Assembly: GCA_949592205.1 (NCBI GenBank)
Contig: CATIUR010000001.1
Coordinates: 76,278,059-76,342,058, forward strand
Direction: 5' to 3'
DNA: 64,000 bases
From: Helichrysum umbraculigerum
Taxonomy: Eukaryota > Streptophyta > Magnoliopsida > Asterales > Asteraceae
Below are positions 20,560-30,646 of this stretch, piece by piece (position 1 is the first letter of the stretch; each line of letters starts with the position of its first letter). A model generated the notes under the pieces. It had not been told where the DNA came from. It saw only the letters and a program-made list of their open reading frames with translations, and searched no databases. A program made the translations under genes and the position numbers.

Positions 20560-22114
20560 TCTCGATAACCGCAATAGTTTTAATCTTCAAAGAGCTTAAA
20601 CGATCAAATGGTCTTGAGCTAACTATTGAAAATTGTGGTTGTATATTGCGTACAAGTTGTGGGCTACCATGTGCGTGCGAACTAGCGACACATTTCTCTG
20701 GTTTGTATATTAACTATTGTCTATTATCATTTTAAATTTTATATTTAATAATCGTAGTGACTGATATTACATTTTAATGTAGGTCAATATATACTAATTG
20801 AATCCATTGAAGTATTTTGGAGGAAGCTTGACTTGCTATCGTATACATCTATGCAAGATAATAATCTTACATGTGATACTGAACTTGAGAAGCTATAAAT
20901 AACATTTCAAAAACAGTCAAAGTTTGGGAAAACCAATATTTAAAAAAAATAAAAGGAATATATGATGCAAGCACTAGTTTTGTTCTTGAACCGGTCGTTC
21001 AGAAAAATACCCGTGGACGACCAAATTCGAAGGATAAGCAGAAACAACTGACCCTGTTAAACCTACAAGGTTCAACCCCCCAACCCAAGAACCACCAAGT
21101 TGTAGTTCTTATGTGGATCCAGAACCACCAACCTATGATTCGTATGTGAATCCGGAACCACCAAGGTATAGTTCGTATGTTCCAGAACCACCAACGTATG
21201 ATTCGTATGTGAATCCGGAACCACCAAGGTATAGTTTGTATGTTCCAGAACCACTAACGTATGATTCGTATGAGAATCCGGAACCACCAAGGTATAGTTC
21301 GTATGTTCCAGAAACACTAACGTATGATTCGTATGTGAATCCGGAACCACCAAGGTATAGTTTGTATGTTCCAGAACCACCAACGTATGATTCATATGTG
21401 AATCCGGAACCACCAAGGTATAGTTCGTATGTTTCAGAACCTCCAAGGTATAGTTCGTATGTGGATCCAGAACCACCAAGGTTTAGTTCAGATGTTCCAG
21501 AACCACCAAGGTTTAGTTCGTATGTGGATAGTCTTTGTATGGATCCGGAACCACCAAGGTATCTAGATCCGCTAATTAAAAAAATCCCTTTGATCTATCA
21601 ACCTTATGTCAGACAGATACATAATGTTAATGGTGACGGAAACTGTGGATTTCGTGTAGTAGCTACTTTCCTTGGTCTTGATAAAAATGCCTGGCCACGA
21701 ATTCGTAGAGAGTTGTTAAATGAAATTGAATTGCATTAGGAGGATTATGCCAATTTGTTTGGATCTGTAGTGCTTAATGGCATTAAACGCTCCATCGATC
21801 ACTTTAAGCAAGGTTTTGCACCTGATGATCGTTGGATGCATATGCCTGACACATGTACTATTATTGTGTCATGCTATAATGTGATTGTTCATTTTCTCAT
21901 TCCCAAAGGAAGTTCGACGTGGCTACCGCTTTGGTCTAGTCCGCCTGAGAACCTACAAAATGTTACATGGGTAATTGCACACGTAAACGGTAACCACTAT
22001 GTTAAAGTTGATCTGCAGGGAAATTACCCATTACCGATGATTTATCAATGTTGGCCTAGATACAAGCAAGATTGTGCAGCTATGTGGGAAATGTTGTATA
22101 ATATGAGAATATAA
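20560..22114 (+). pseudogene. MULE/FAR1-like protein with OTU protease domain, decayed
   Basis: The remnant starts with a SWIM-type finger typical of FAR1/MULE transposases: NCGCILRTSCGLPCACELA at about 20635-20690. A probable intron follows (GT near 20700 to AG near 20782), then a second exon-like part with GQYILIESIEVFW and RGRP, broken by stops. A Tyr/Pro-rich tandem repeat (21124-21560) leads into an OTU cysteine protease domain with NGDGNCGFRVVA (catalytic Cys) and NGNHYVKVDL (probable catalytic His). A TAG at 21737-21739 splits the OTU domain, but the frame is the same on both sides. The transposase DDE core is missing. FAR1-related proteins and MULE transposases share this finger, so a host FAR1-like origin is possible. 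Confidence 0.75.
21124..21560 (+). repeat. 63-bp tandem repeat encoding PEPPRYSSYV-like units
   Basis: About five to six copies of a 63-bp (21-codon) unit encode alternating PEPPTYDSYVN and PEPPRYSSYVP. The repeat keeps the coding frame between the FAR1-like part and the OTU domain. The unit number is likely to vary between copies. Confidence 0.9.
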
Positions 22115-22604
22115 TTCTAACGTATGTGGAAAATTTTGTATTATATGAGAATATAATTCTAACGTATTGTAATAGTTTAATTGATTGTACAATATTGCTT
22201 ATTCAATATCTAGCTCATGTATTGTAATAGTTTAATTGATTGTAAAATATTACTTGTTAAGTATCTAACTTATGTATACTTATGTTTAATAGGGTTTAAA
22301 TAAAAAAAACCAAAAAATTTAGAATCTATGACAGGTGGGTCGGGTGGGATAAAAAAACAAAAAAAAAAAAATTATGAAGGTGACATGTGGGCCGGGTAGG
22401 AGACAAGAGAAAAAAATATTATTGTGGGCCAGGGGGTAGCCGACCGTAAAACAAAGGGTGGCTTTATAATACCGGTTCGTAAATAGATAAAGTGAGCTGG
22501 GATCTTGTGTAGTCGGTTTCGAGAGTGTCATGACTGTACTACAAGTTGGCTGTTGGATCTTATCTTTAATTCTGTTGATCTTGTGTACGGTTTTGGTAAC
22601 TATA
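22115..22604. other. 3' flank of the OTU remnant, no gene seen
   Basis: The stretch holds a partial duplication (two copies of AATATGAGAATATAATTCTAA at 22098-22160 and TTGTAATAGTTTAATTGATTGT at about 22165 and 22215). A region rich in GGGCCGGG-type purine blocks follows at about 22330-22460. It may include the end of the MULE, but no terminal inverted repeat could be paired. Confidence 0.4.
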
Positions 22605-23324
22605 TACTCCCTAATATAAGGGGAATTATAAAGATACCCCCAAAATTATAGGGGATACCCCCTGGCCCACCTCCAGTTCCCATTCAGTCATTTTCCAGTC
22701 CAGTTTTATCTAAGATCGGTCCAGTTCAGTACAAAATCAGTTTTAGTTTTAGATTAAATAGGGGGTAGTAACTAGAAAAAGAGGGGGTATACCCATAAAA
22801 TAAAAAATAAAAGCATGATGTGATTGATTAGATGGGTAAGGGGGGGTAGGAGATGAGAAAATGTACAAAAATGGGGGTATGTAAATATGGACCCTAATTT
22901 AATTTGTAGTGTATAACTTTTGGATAAAAGTTTTTGGTCTATATAATTCATTTTAGTTGAACTGTTTTTACATGCATTTTATGATTAAAAGGAATATGAT
23001 TTTAGTCAACTGCAATATGTTGTCGTAGCAATAATCAACGTCTTGAAATACAAACTCCATTCGTCCCAAAATTATATTCCATTTTTTCCGTCCGTTTCAA
23101 ATTAATTGTCAACTTCTATAAATAGATGGTGAAGTTTGGTCGTGATTATTATATTACACTTAATTTTGAAATTATTATTATACATTTTTAAGAAAGCACC
23201 AATTAATTTGTTAATGGAAAAACTGTCGTTCTGTAAAAAGTAAAAAAGAAGAACGTAATGTTTATGTTTTTATTAAGTTGCGTGTTTTTTGTCGGATGAC
23301 AATGCCTTTGGGACAGAGGGAGTA
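22605..23324. mobile_element. MITE-like unit, copy 1
   Basis: A 720-bp unit begins TACTCCCT and ends AGGGAGTA, with TA at each edge. Its right part (about 23053-23324) looks like a Stowaway/mariner MITE: ACTCCATTCGTCCCAAAA on one side against ACTCCCTCTGTCCCAAAG on the complement of the other. The left part has a further partial inversion (ATACCCCCAAAATT and its complement near 22875). A second copy at 29924-30644 differs by a handful of bases. Confidence 0.6.
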
Positions 23325-23326
23325 TA
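23322..23326. other. GTATA duplication, left of E1
   Basis: GTATA stands before LTR1 (23322-23326), again before LTR3 (30642-30646) and after LTR3 (33383-33387). It marks the original E1 integration and supports the duplication model. Confidence 0.8.
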
Positions 23327-23766
23327 TGTAACACCCCCAAATTCGTCGGTTTTGATTAGCGGAAGCATTAGTATTGGCTGGGGGTGCCACGTCAACATTA
23401 TACATGCATACGTATCAGAGCATATGATTACAACAGAACATAATATATTATGATGCCAAAAATATTAATTACAAAGTTTACGGTTCATCGAATCGTACAA
23501 GTTAAAAGTAATAAGTTTACAAAAGTAGATTTCTGGAATATGACTAAAACAGTTTCAGTTATACTAGAGAAATCCATATGTTTCCAAAAAGTTAGCATCC
23601 TAAAACTTCACGGGTCGCCTAATTCTCCATGTGTGTTGGCGATTCTTACATGCACAGCTAATTCCCTGAAAAACATAGTAAAAGTCAACAACGAGGTTGA
23701 GTGAATTCACAGGTTTTATGTTTACAAGTTCAGTTTTGATAAACCACGGTTGTTTATAACGTATCG

Positions 23767-24290
23767 TTGGGATGTCACCCAAAAGTACAGTGTTGTTGGG
23801 AAGTCACCCAAAAGTGTAGTTCGTAAAACCAATTTCGTTTCCCAATAGTTGTTTGTAGTAAAGTTCGTATCCTAGTAGTTGTAGGAAAGCAGTATCCCAT
23901 TTTCAAGTATGTTCTGTAGGAATGCACGTATCCTAATCGTAGATATGTTTCGTTGGGATGTTGCCCAAAAGTATAGTTCAAGTTATAGTAGGAATGTAGG
24001 TATCCTATTAGTTGATCGTAGGAATATCAGTATCCTAATCGTTTGGTGGGACCATGTCAGTAGGAACCCAGTGCCCATGTCCGTAGGGACTTTTAATCAT
24101 AGTAGACCCATGTTCGCAGGATCTAGTGCCCATGTCAGAAGGGACTTTTCAACAGTCTGTGCCCATGTCAGTAGGGACTTTTTAACGGTTTATCAACAAT
24201 AGTAGACCCATGTTCGCAGGATCTAGTGCCCATGTCAGAAGGGACTTTTCAATGGTCTGTGCCCATGTCAGTAGGGACTTTTTCAGTTGC
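23767..24290. repeat. Hairpin array II in E1 LTR1
   Basis: Small inverted repeats share a related centre, ATGTCAGTA or ATGTCA. Three are TTGGG/CCCAA stems (23767, 23796, 23953). Three are TAGGA/TCCTA stems (23917-23935, 23989-24007, 24019-24037). Several later units have GCCC/GGGAC or GGGACC/GGAACCC arms. The arms change between units while the centre stays recognisable. Equivalent copies are at about 28441-28955 and 31086-31605. Confidence 0.75.
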
Positions 24291-24899
24291 TCAATCAGTT
24301 AAGCAAATAGTGTTGCTGATCGTTCTCTAGCGTTTTCAAAACATGTTTATGCGTTTACAGTATTTATAGTATGAAAGCATTATTTCATAATCATTAGTTT
24401 GTGTATCGGTTTACCAGTTCTATGTACTCCATTCGTTCGAGTAAAATAGTATACAGTCATGTATATATAAAAGCATTTGACTATATTTTCCACCCCTGTT
24501 CAAAGTATTTTAAAACAGTAAAAGTAGGGGCAGTGAACTCACCTGTCGAGTTAAGTTGTGTGTGAGCGCTAGCAAACCTAAGCCCAAGTACAGTCCGAAA
24601 TCTCCTAACATCCTAAACGTATGAGATTTAATAAGTATGTGGATTTCTAAGCTAATCGTCCATGCTGGTGTTCGTACAACCAAGTTATGTCCAAAGTGTT
24701 TGTTAAACGTTCACGTTTGTATTTCGTTGTTTGTGAAAATGTGTACGACTCATTGGTGATAATTTGAAATCATAATTTCAGCAAAATAAGTGTGTTTGAA
24801 ATGTTTGTATCGTTCGTATATCGTATCGTATGTAAATATTCGTTTCCGGTTAAGTTCGATACTTAGATTAAAAATAAGTTGCAAGTTTTTCTGTTTTTG

Positions 24900-25192
24900 G
24901 CGACACTGGTCTAGTGTCGCTATAGGCGACACTAGTTAGGCGACACTAGGTGAGTGTCGCTAGATTCCTGATTTTTAATTGAGTAGCGACACTTGGTTAG
25001 TGTCGCTATAGGCGACACTTGTTCAATTATGGCGTCACTAAGACAGTGTCGCTAGGATGGATCTGGTTAAGTATTTCAGCGACACTTAAGTAGTGTCGCT
25101 ATAGGGGCGACACTTAAGCATAGCGACACTTAGCTAGTGTCGCAAGCACTGTTTTTGGCACATAGCGACACTTCCAACTGTTCGACGAACAG
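24900..25192. repeat. Hairpin array I in E1 LTR1
   Basis: At least five 21-bp units of the form GCGACACT-n5-AGTGTCGC occur with extra half-units, and the array ends with CTGTTCG-A-CGAACAG. Copies in LTR2 (about 29572-29862) and LTR3 (about 32217-32510) keep the arms with few changes. Confidence 0.92.
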
Positions 25193-26066
25193 CTTGAAAA
25201 AATCAGGTTTTTGGTCGATTTTGGACGTTTTCGGTTGTATAAATCACTAAAACATGGTAATCTAAGTATACTAAATATGAAACATGAAAGAAAACTTCGA
25301 AATCTAAGGATTTACGGGAAATGTCGGAAACTTACGCGTGTCGGTTTTGAAATCCGAAAAGGTAGAAGTGTAGATCTCGACTCCGTGATCGTTTTCTTCT
25401 AAAGGAGTATGATGATTTGTTGAGTTTTTGTTGTAGTTTTGTAGGGGTTTGTGTGAGTGTTTTTGAGTGAGAAAGAGATGGAGAGAATGGGAGTGTAGAG
25501 AGAGAGAGAGAAAATGAGAATGAGGGAAATGGGAGGGGGTTGGGCCGGTTTTACCAAAAGGGGAAAGGAGGGGAGTTTGTCCCGCGCTGTGGTATTTTAC
25601 CCGTGTTCGTTTACCTGATCGTTAATTGTTAAGATATTTTAGATTATAAATATTTAATTACGTTTTCACTTCTATTTTTGGTTGGAATGTTTTATGGAAA
25701 TAATTTAATTAAGTTTATGAAATTTTAACTTTGTTTTGTTTCAGTTTGCGAAATAAATGTTTATACGTTATAAAATTCTTTGTAAATATTATCAACCTAA
25801 TATTTAATAGTTAATAACGTTATTTAATAATTCCGTATTATTAAATAATTTTGTTCACCAACAGTCGTATATTTTTGTCGTGTTTGTTCCAATCGTTTCG
25901 TATGTAATTACATCTAATTACAAATAAGTAATACTACGCGTATTAACTAGTTGGGCTTTGCTAGACTTACCTCTAAAATGCGTTGTGAATTCACTCAAGT
26001 AGGGAATTAGCCTAAAAATGCGTGCAATTAACGTTTATGATTTTGTCAAAGTTGCGGGGTGTCACA

Positions 26067-26083
26067 TTCTCCCCTCGTTAAAG
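26067..26083 (-). other. E1 polypurine tract
   Basis: On the minus strand this reads CTTTAACGAGGGGAGAA directly before LTR1. It is preceded by the conserved AATCTCGGGATGAGATTT block. Confidence 0.85.
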
Positions 26084-26345
26084 AAATCTCATCCCGAGAT
26101 TTAAAATCAAGTCGGATCGCTCGCGGCGTATGTTCTCCGATAAGTCTTGTTATTAACAATAATAATAAATTGCGTGGCGCTCAATTGTTGCCATAAAAAT
26201 TCATTCGGTTTAAGTATGTTCGCGGCATAGTTCAATAAGTTGTGTGTTTCGTTTCGTGGTCAAAGTTTACCAAGCGTTATGTTCGAATCGGTATCCGAAT
26301 AAAAGAAATGTTAAATCGTAGCAACAGCTGTTAAGACATACCGTG

Positions 26346-27551
26346 TTAGCCGAGGTCCGCAACTGTTTCCGGTGCACGGAGGATGTATGCACGTCCACGA
26401 GCTGGTGGAAGGTTTGCGATAGTGTTGTTGTTGTTATTCTGGTTGTTATTGAGTTGTGGGCATTGGTTTCGGTAGTGTCCGGGTTCACCACACCTGAAAC
26501 ACCCATTGTTTCGTTGTTCGTTGTTCGTAGGGTGGGTTCGGCATGCCTGAGTTCTGTGCCCATATCTATTACAGTTATCGCAGAAGAAGCAGTCCCCTTC
26601 GTGGTGTTTTCCACACTTTCCACACTTGGGCCTGTTACCAACGTAGGGTTTTGGTTCAGTGTTTGTGATTGCGGCAAAGGCTCAGGCGTTTCCCGGGTTC
26701 CTGTTTTGTTGACCCTGACGGTCGCTACCCTCGTTGTTCCATTTGCGTTTATGGGTTCCAGATTCGCCCGCATCAGTACGGGTAGGTTCATTTTTCCCTG
26801 TGGTAGCTTTCAGGGTTCCAATCAAGACCGCGTTGTCGGTCAAGCTTTGAGCCAGATCCACTGCGCTCCTAAAAGTGGCGGGTTTGGAGGACATAACCAT
26901 GCCTCGGATTTGTGGGGCCAAGCCCTTAAAGTATTTCTTGATGCGCTCCTTCTCGGGAGTTACCATGTGGGGTACCAGGCGTGCAAGTTCCTGAAACCTT
27001 GTCGTGTAACGGGTGATGTCAGCGTCGGTCATCTGAATATTCCAGAGTTCAGTCTCGAGTTTCTGGATCTCGTTGGGAGAGCAAAATTCCTCCATCATCA
27101 TCTGTTTCAGAGCTTCCCAGCTCATGGAGTAGGCAGCTGGGCATCCCATGATCTGAACTTGAGCGTTCCACCATGTTAATGCTTCGTCGGCTAGAGTGCA
27201 CGTGGCGAATTTCACCACGTTTTCAGTTGCGCAATTGCTGATATCTATGACCGATTCCATCTTTTCGATCCAGTGGACCAGGCCGATTGCCCCTTCGGTC
27301 CCGGTGTAGGTGCTCGGTTTGCAAGCTTGGAAGGTTTTGTAGGAACACCCCTGCTGGGTATTCGTTGGTGTTTCGCTGTTAACTTGGGTGGCTCCACTGT
27401 TGTTTGCCACATGGTCTCGGTTTTGACTTGCCTCGTACTAAGCAATAGCTTCAACCACGCGGCGTTCAATTATTTGTTTGGTTGTTTCCGGAGGCGGAGG
27501 TAGAGGAGGAACGTTTCGTTGACTGTTTCGAGTATTTCTTTTAGGCGGCAT
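26346..27551 (-). pseudogene. gag: E1 Gag remnant
   Basis: The frame starts MPPKRNTRN at 27551 and encodes a Ty3/gypsy Gag. It has a core with YTGTEGAIGLVHWIEKMES and LTWWNAQV, then CCHC knuckles (CDNCNRYGHRTQAC and CFRCGEPGHYRNQC). It ends at the TAA at 26346, soon after the knuckles, where protease would begin. Two stops interrupt the same frame: TAG at 27438-27440 and TGA at 26682-26684. The plus-strand frame at 26343-27179 is its mirror and not a gene. Confidence 0.88.
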
Positions 27552-27985
27552 GATGACGTTCTACGATGAAGGAAATGCAGAAGTCAATGCCAAATATAAG
27601 GATGTGAAGAATGAAGTCTCACATATTTCAAGTTTTCGAGCGTTTAAGAAGAAATGACAAGATTCCCATCACGTATCTCACGACTATGAAACGCCCATAT
27701 GTACTTAGTATAATATAATCACGTTGGCCAGGCGTCATTATATGATGCTAAATACATACTTCTTTTCATCAATCGTTTAACACGATCAGGTTCATATGAG
27801 GTCAAATGAGGATAAGCAAATCGGATGTGATAAGGTTAGATAGAAAGTTTTACGCGTGTCGAGATGTCGTATCGATAGTTAAACGTATGCAAATGTGTGT
27901 ATGCATGTGCGTTCTTGCCAAGGCTATAGTCTAGGTCTCTAGGTCTCTAAGTCACCTAAAGTTTCCTAGTTCGCTATAACCAATG

Positions 27986-27997
27986 GCTCTGATACCA
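27986..27997 (-). other. E1 primer binding site (initiator tRNA-Met type)
   Basis: The minus strand reads TGGTATCAGAGC three bases inside LTR2. Confidence 0.92.
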
Positions 27998-28000
27998 ATC

Positions 28001-29923
28001 TGTAACACCCCCAAATTCGTCGGTTTTGATTAGCGGAAGCATTAGTATTGGCTGGAGGTGCCACGCCAACATTATACATGCATGCGTATCAGAGCATATG
28101 ATTACAACAGAACATAATATATTATGATGCCAAAAGTATTAATTACAAAGTTTACGGTTCATCGAATCGTACAAGTTAAAAGTAATAAGTTTACAAAAGT
28201 AGATTTCTGAAATATGACTAAAACAGTTTCAGTTATACTAGAGAAATCCATATGTTTCCAAAAAGTTGGCATCCTAAAACTTCACGGGTCGCCTAATTCT
28301 CCATGTGTGTTGGCGATTCTTACATGCGCAGCTAATTCCCTGAAAAACATAGTAAAAGTCAATAATGAGGTTGAGTGAATTCACAGGTTTTATGTTTACA
28401 AGTTCAGTTTTGATAAACCACGGTTGTTTATAACGTCTCGTTGGGATGTCACCCAAAAGTACAGTGTTGTTGGGAAGTCACCCAAAAGTGTAGTTCGTAA
28501 AACCAATTTCGTTTCCCAATAGTTGTTTGTAGTAAAGTTCGTATCCTAGTAGTTGTAGGAAAGCAGTATCCCATTTTCAAGTATGTTCTGTAGGAATGCA
28601 CGTATCCTAATCGTAGATATGTTTCGTTGGGATGTTGCCCAAAAGTATAGTTCAAGTTATAGTAGGAATGTAGGTATCCTATTAGTTGATCGTAGGAATA
28701 TCAGTATCCTAATCGTTTGGTGGGACCATGTCAGTAGGAACCCAGTGCCCATGTCCGTAGGGACTTTTAATCATAGTAGACCCATGTTCGCAGGATCTAG
28801 TGCCCATGTCAGAAGGGATTTTCAACAGTCTGTGCCCATGTCAGTAGGGACTTTTTAACGGTTTATCAACAATAGTAGACCCATGTTCGCAGGATCTAGT
28901 GCCCATGTCAGAAGGGACTTTTCAACGGTCTGTGCCCATGTCAGTAGGGACTTTTTCAGTTGCTCAATCAGTTAAGCAAATAGTGTTGCTGATCGTTCTC
29001 TAGCGTTTTCAAAACATGTTTATGCGTTTACAGTATTTATAGTATGAAAGCGTTATTTCGTAATCATCATTTTGTGTATCGTTTTACCAGTTCTATATAC
29101 TCCATTCGTTCGAGTAAAATAGTATATAGTCATGTATATATAAAAGCGTTTGACTATGTTTTCCACCCCTGTTCAAAGCAGTTAAAACAGTAAAAGTAGA
29201 GGCAGTGAACTCACCTGTCGAGTTAAGTTGTGTGTGAGCGCTAGCAAACCTAAGCCCAAGTACAGTCCGAAATCTCCTAACGTCCTAAACGTATGAGATT
29301 TAATAAGTATGTGGATTTCTAAGCTAATCGTCCATGCTGGTGTTCGTACAACCAAGTTATGTCCAAAGTGTTTGTTAAACGTTCACGTTTGTATTTCGTT
29401 GTTTGTGAAAATGTGTACGACTCATTGGTGATAGTTTGAAATCATAATTTCAGCAAAATAAGTGTGTTTGAAATGTTTGTATCGTTCGTATATCGTATCG
29501 TATGTAAATATTCGTTTCCGGTTAAGTTCGATACTTAGATTAAAAATAAGTTGCAAGTTTTTCTGTTTTTGGCGACACTGGTCTAGTGTCGCTATAGGCG
29601 ACACTAGTTAGGCGACACTAGGTGAGTGTCGCTAGATTCCTGATTTTTAATTGAGTAGCGACACTTGGTTAGTGTCGCTATAGGCGACACTTGTTCAATT
29701 ATGGCGTCACTAAGGTAGTGTCGCTAGGATGGATCTGGTTAAGTATTTCAGCGACACTTAAGTAGTGTCGCTATAGGGGCGACACTTAAGCATAGCGACA
29801 CTTAGCTAGTGTCGCTAGCACTGTTTTTGGCACATAGCGACACTTCCAACTGTTCGACGAACAACTTGAAAAAGTCGGGTTTTTGGTCGATTTTGGACGT
29901 TTTCGGTTGTATAAATCACTAAA
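28001..29923 (-). repeat. E1 LTR2 (5' LTR, truncated)
   Basis: It matches LTR1 from its left edge for 1923 bp, with roughly 1% differences. It stops at ATAAATCACTAAA, where the other copies continue ACATGG. The missing 0.8 kb contains the promoter side, so this 5' LTR should be unable to start transcription. Confidence 0.92.
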
Positions 29924-30644
29924 TACTCCCTAATATAAGGGGAATTATAAAGATACCCCCAAAATTATAGGGGATACCCCCTGGCCCACCTCCAGTTCCC
30001 ATTCAGTCATTTTCCAGTCCAGTTTTATCTAAGATCGGTCCAGTTCAGTACAAAATCAGTTTTAGTTTTAGATTAAATAGGGGGTAGTAACTAGAAAAAG
30101 AGGGGGTATACCCATAAAATAAAAAATAAAAGCATGATGTGATTGATTAGATGGGTAAGGGGGGGTAGGAGATGAGAAAATGTACAAAAATGGGGGTATG
30201 TAAATATGGACCCTAATTTAATTTGTAGTGTATAACTTTTGGATAAAAGTTTTTTGGTCTATGAAATTCATTTTAGTTGAACTGTTTTTACATGCATTTT
30301 ATGATTAAAAGGAATATGATTTTAGTCAACTGCAATATGTTGTCGTAGCAATAATCAACGTCTTGAAATACAAACTCCATTCGTCCCAAAATTATATTCC
30401 ATTTTTTCCGTTCGTTTCAAATTAATTGTCAACTTCTATAAATAGATGGTGAAGTTTGGTCGTGATTATTATATTACACTTAATTTTGAAATTATTATTA
30501 TACATTTTTAAGAAAGCACCAATTAATTGGTTAATGGAAAAACTGTCGTTCTGTAAAAAGTAAAAAAGAAGAACGTAATGTTTATGTTTTTATTAAGTTG
30601 CGTGTTTTTTGTCGGATGAGAATGCCTTTGGGACAGAGGGAGTA
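29924..30644. mobile_element. MITE-like unit, copy 2
   Basis: This 721-bp copy of 22605-23324 has about six to eight differences. It sits between the broken end of LTR2 and GTATA plus LTR3. It shares with copy 1 the GTATA and the LTR on its right side, so it moved with that flank and not by its own transposition. Confidence 0.85.
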
Positions 30645-30646
30645 TA

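Larger units (their letters stand above)
23327..26066 (-). repeat. E1 LTR1 (3' LTR, complete, 2740 bp)
   Basis: It starts TGTAACACCCCC and ends GGGTGTCACA on the plus strand. Sense-strand order from the right: promoter-like GC-rich stretch near 25560-25610, CT-rich leader, splice-donor-like GTAAG at 25335, hairpin array I (24900-25192) and hairpin array II (about 24290-23767). The 60-97-aa frames inside recur in every copy and are not genes. Confidence 0.93.
23327..29923 (-). mobile_element. Element E1: gag-only Tekay-like LTR element
   Basis: It is minus-oriented: the polypurine tract adjoins LTR1 on the left and the primer site adjoins LTR2 on the right. The interior (26067-28000) is only 1934 bp and encodes a Gag remnant; protease, RT and integrase are absent. 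LTR2 is cut off at 29923, where a second MITE-like unit begins. The arrangement matches the TR-GAG type of non-autonomous element. Confidence 0.85.

Noticed and set aside
21072..21479. 135-codon minus-strand repeat protein
   Set aside because: Mirror of the Tyr/Pro-rich 63-bp coding repeat; the plus frame continues into the OTU domain.
23450..23704. 84-codon frame repeated at 30769-31023, and similar small frames in each E1 LTR
   Set aside because: They repeat only because the LTRs are copies; copies carry breaks and the sequence falls in non-coding LTR.
26343..27179. 278-codon plus-strand frame
   Set aside because: It is the mirror of the E1 gag on the opposite strand, whose Gag motifs and knuckles are clear.
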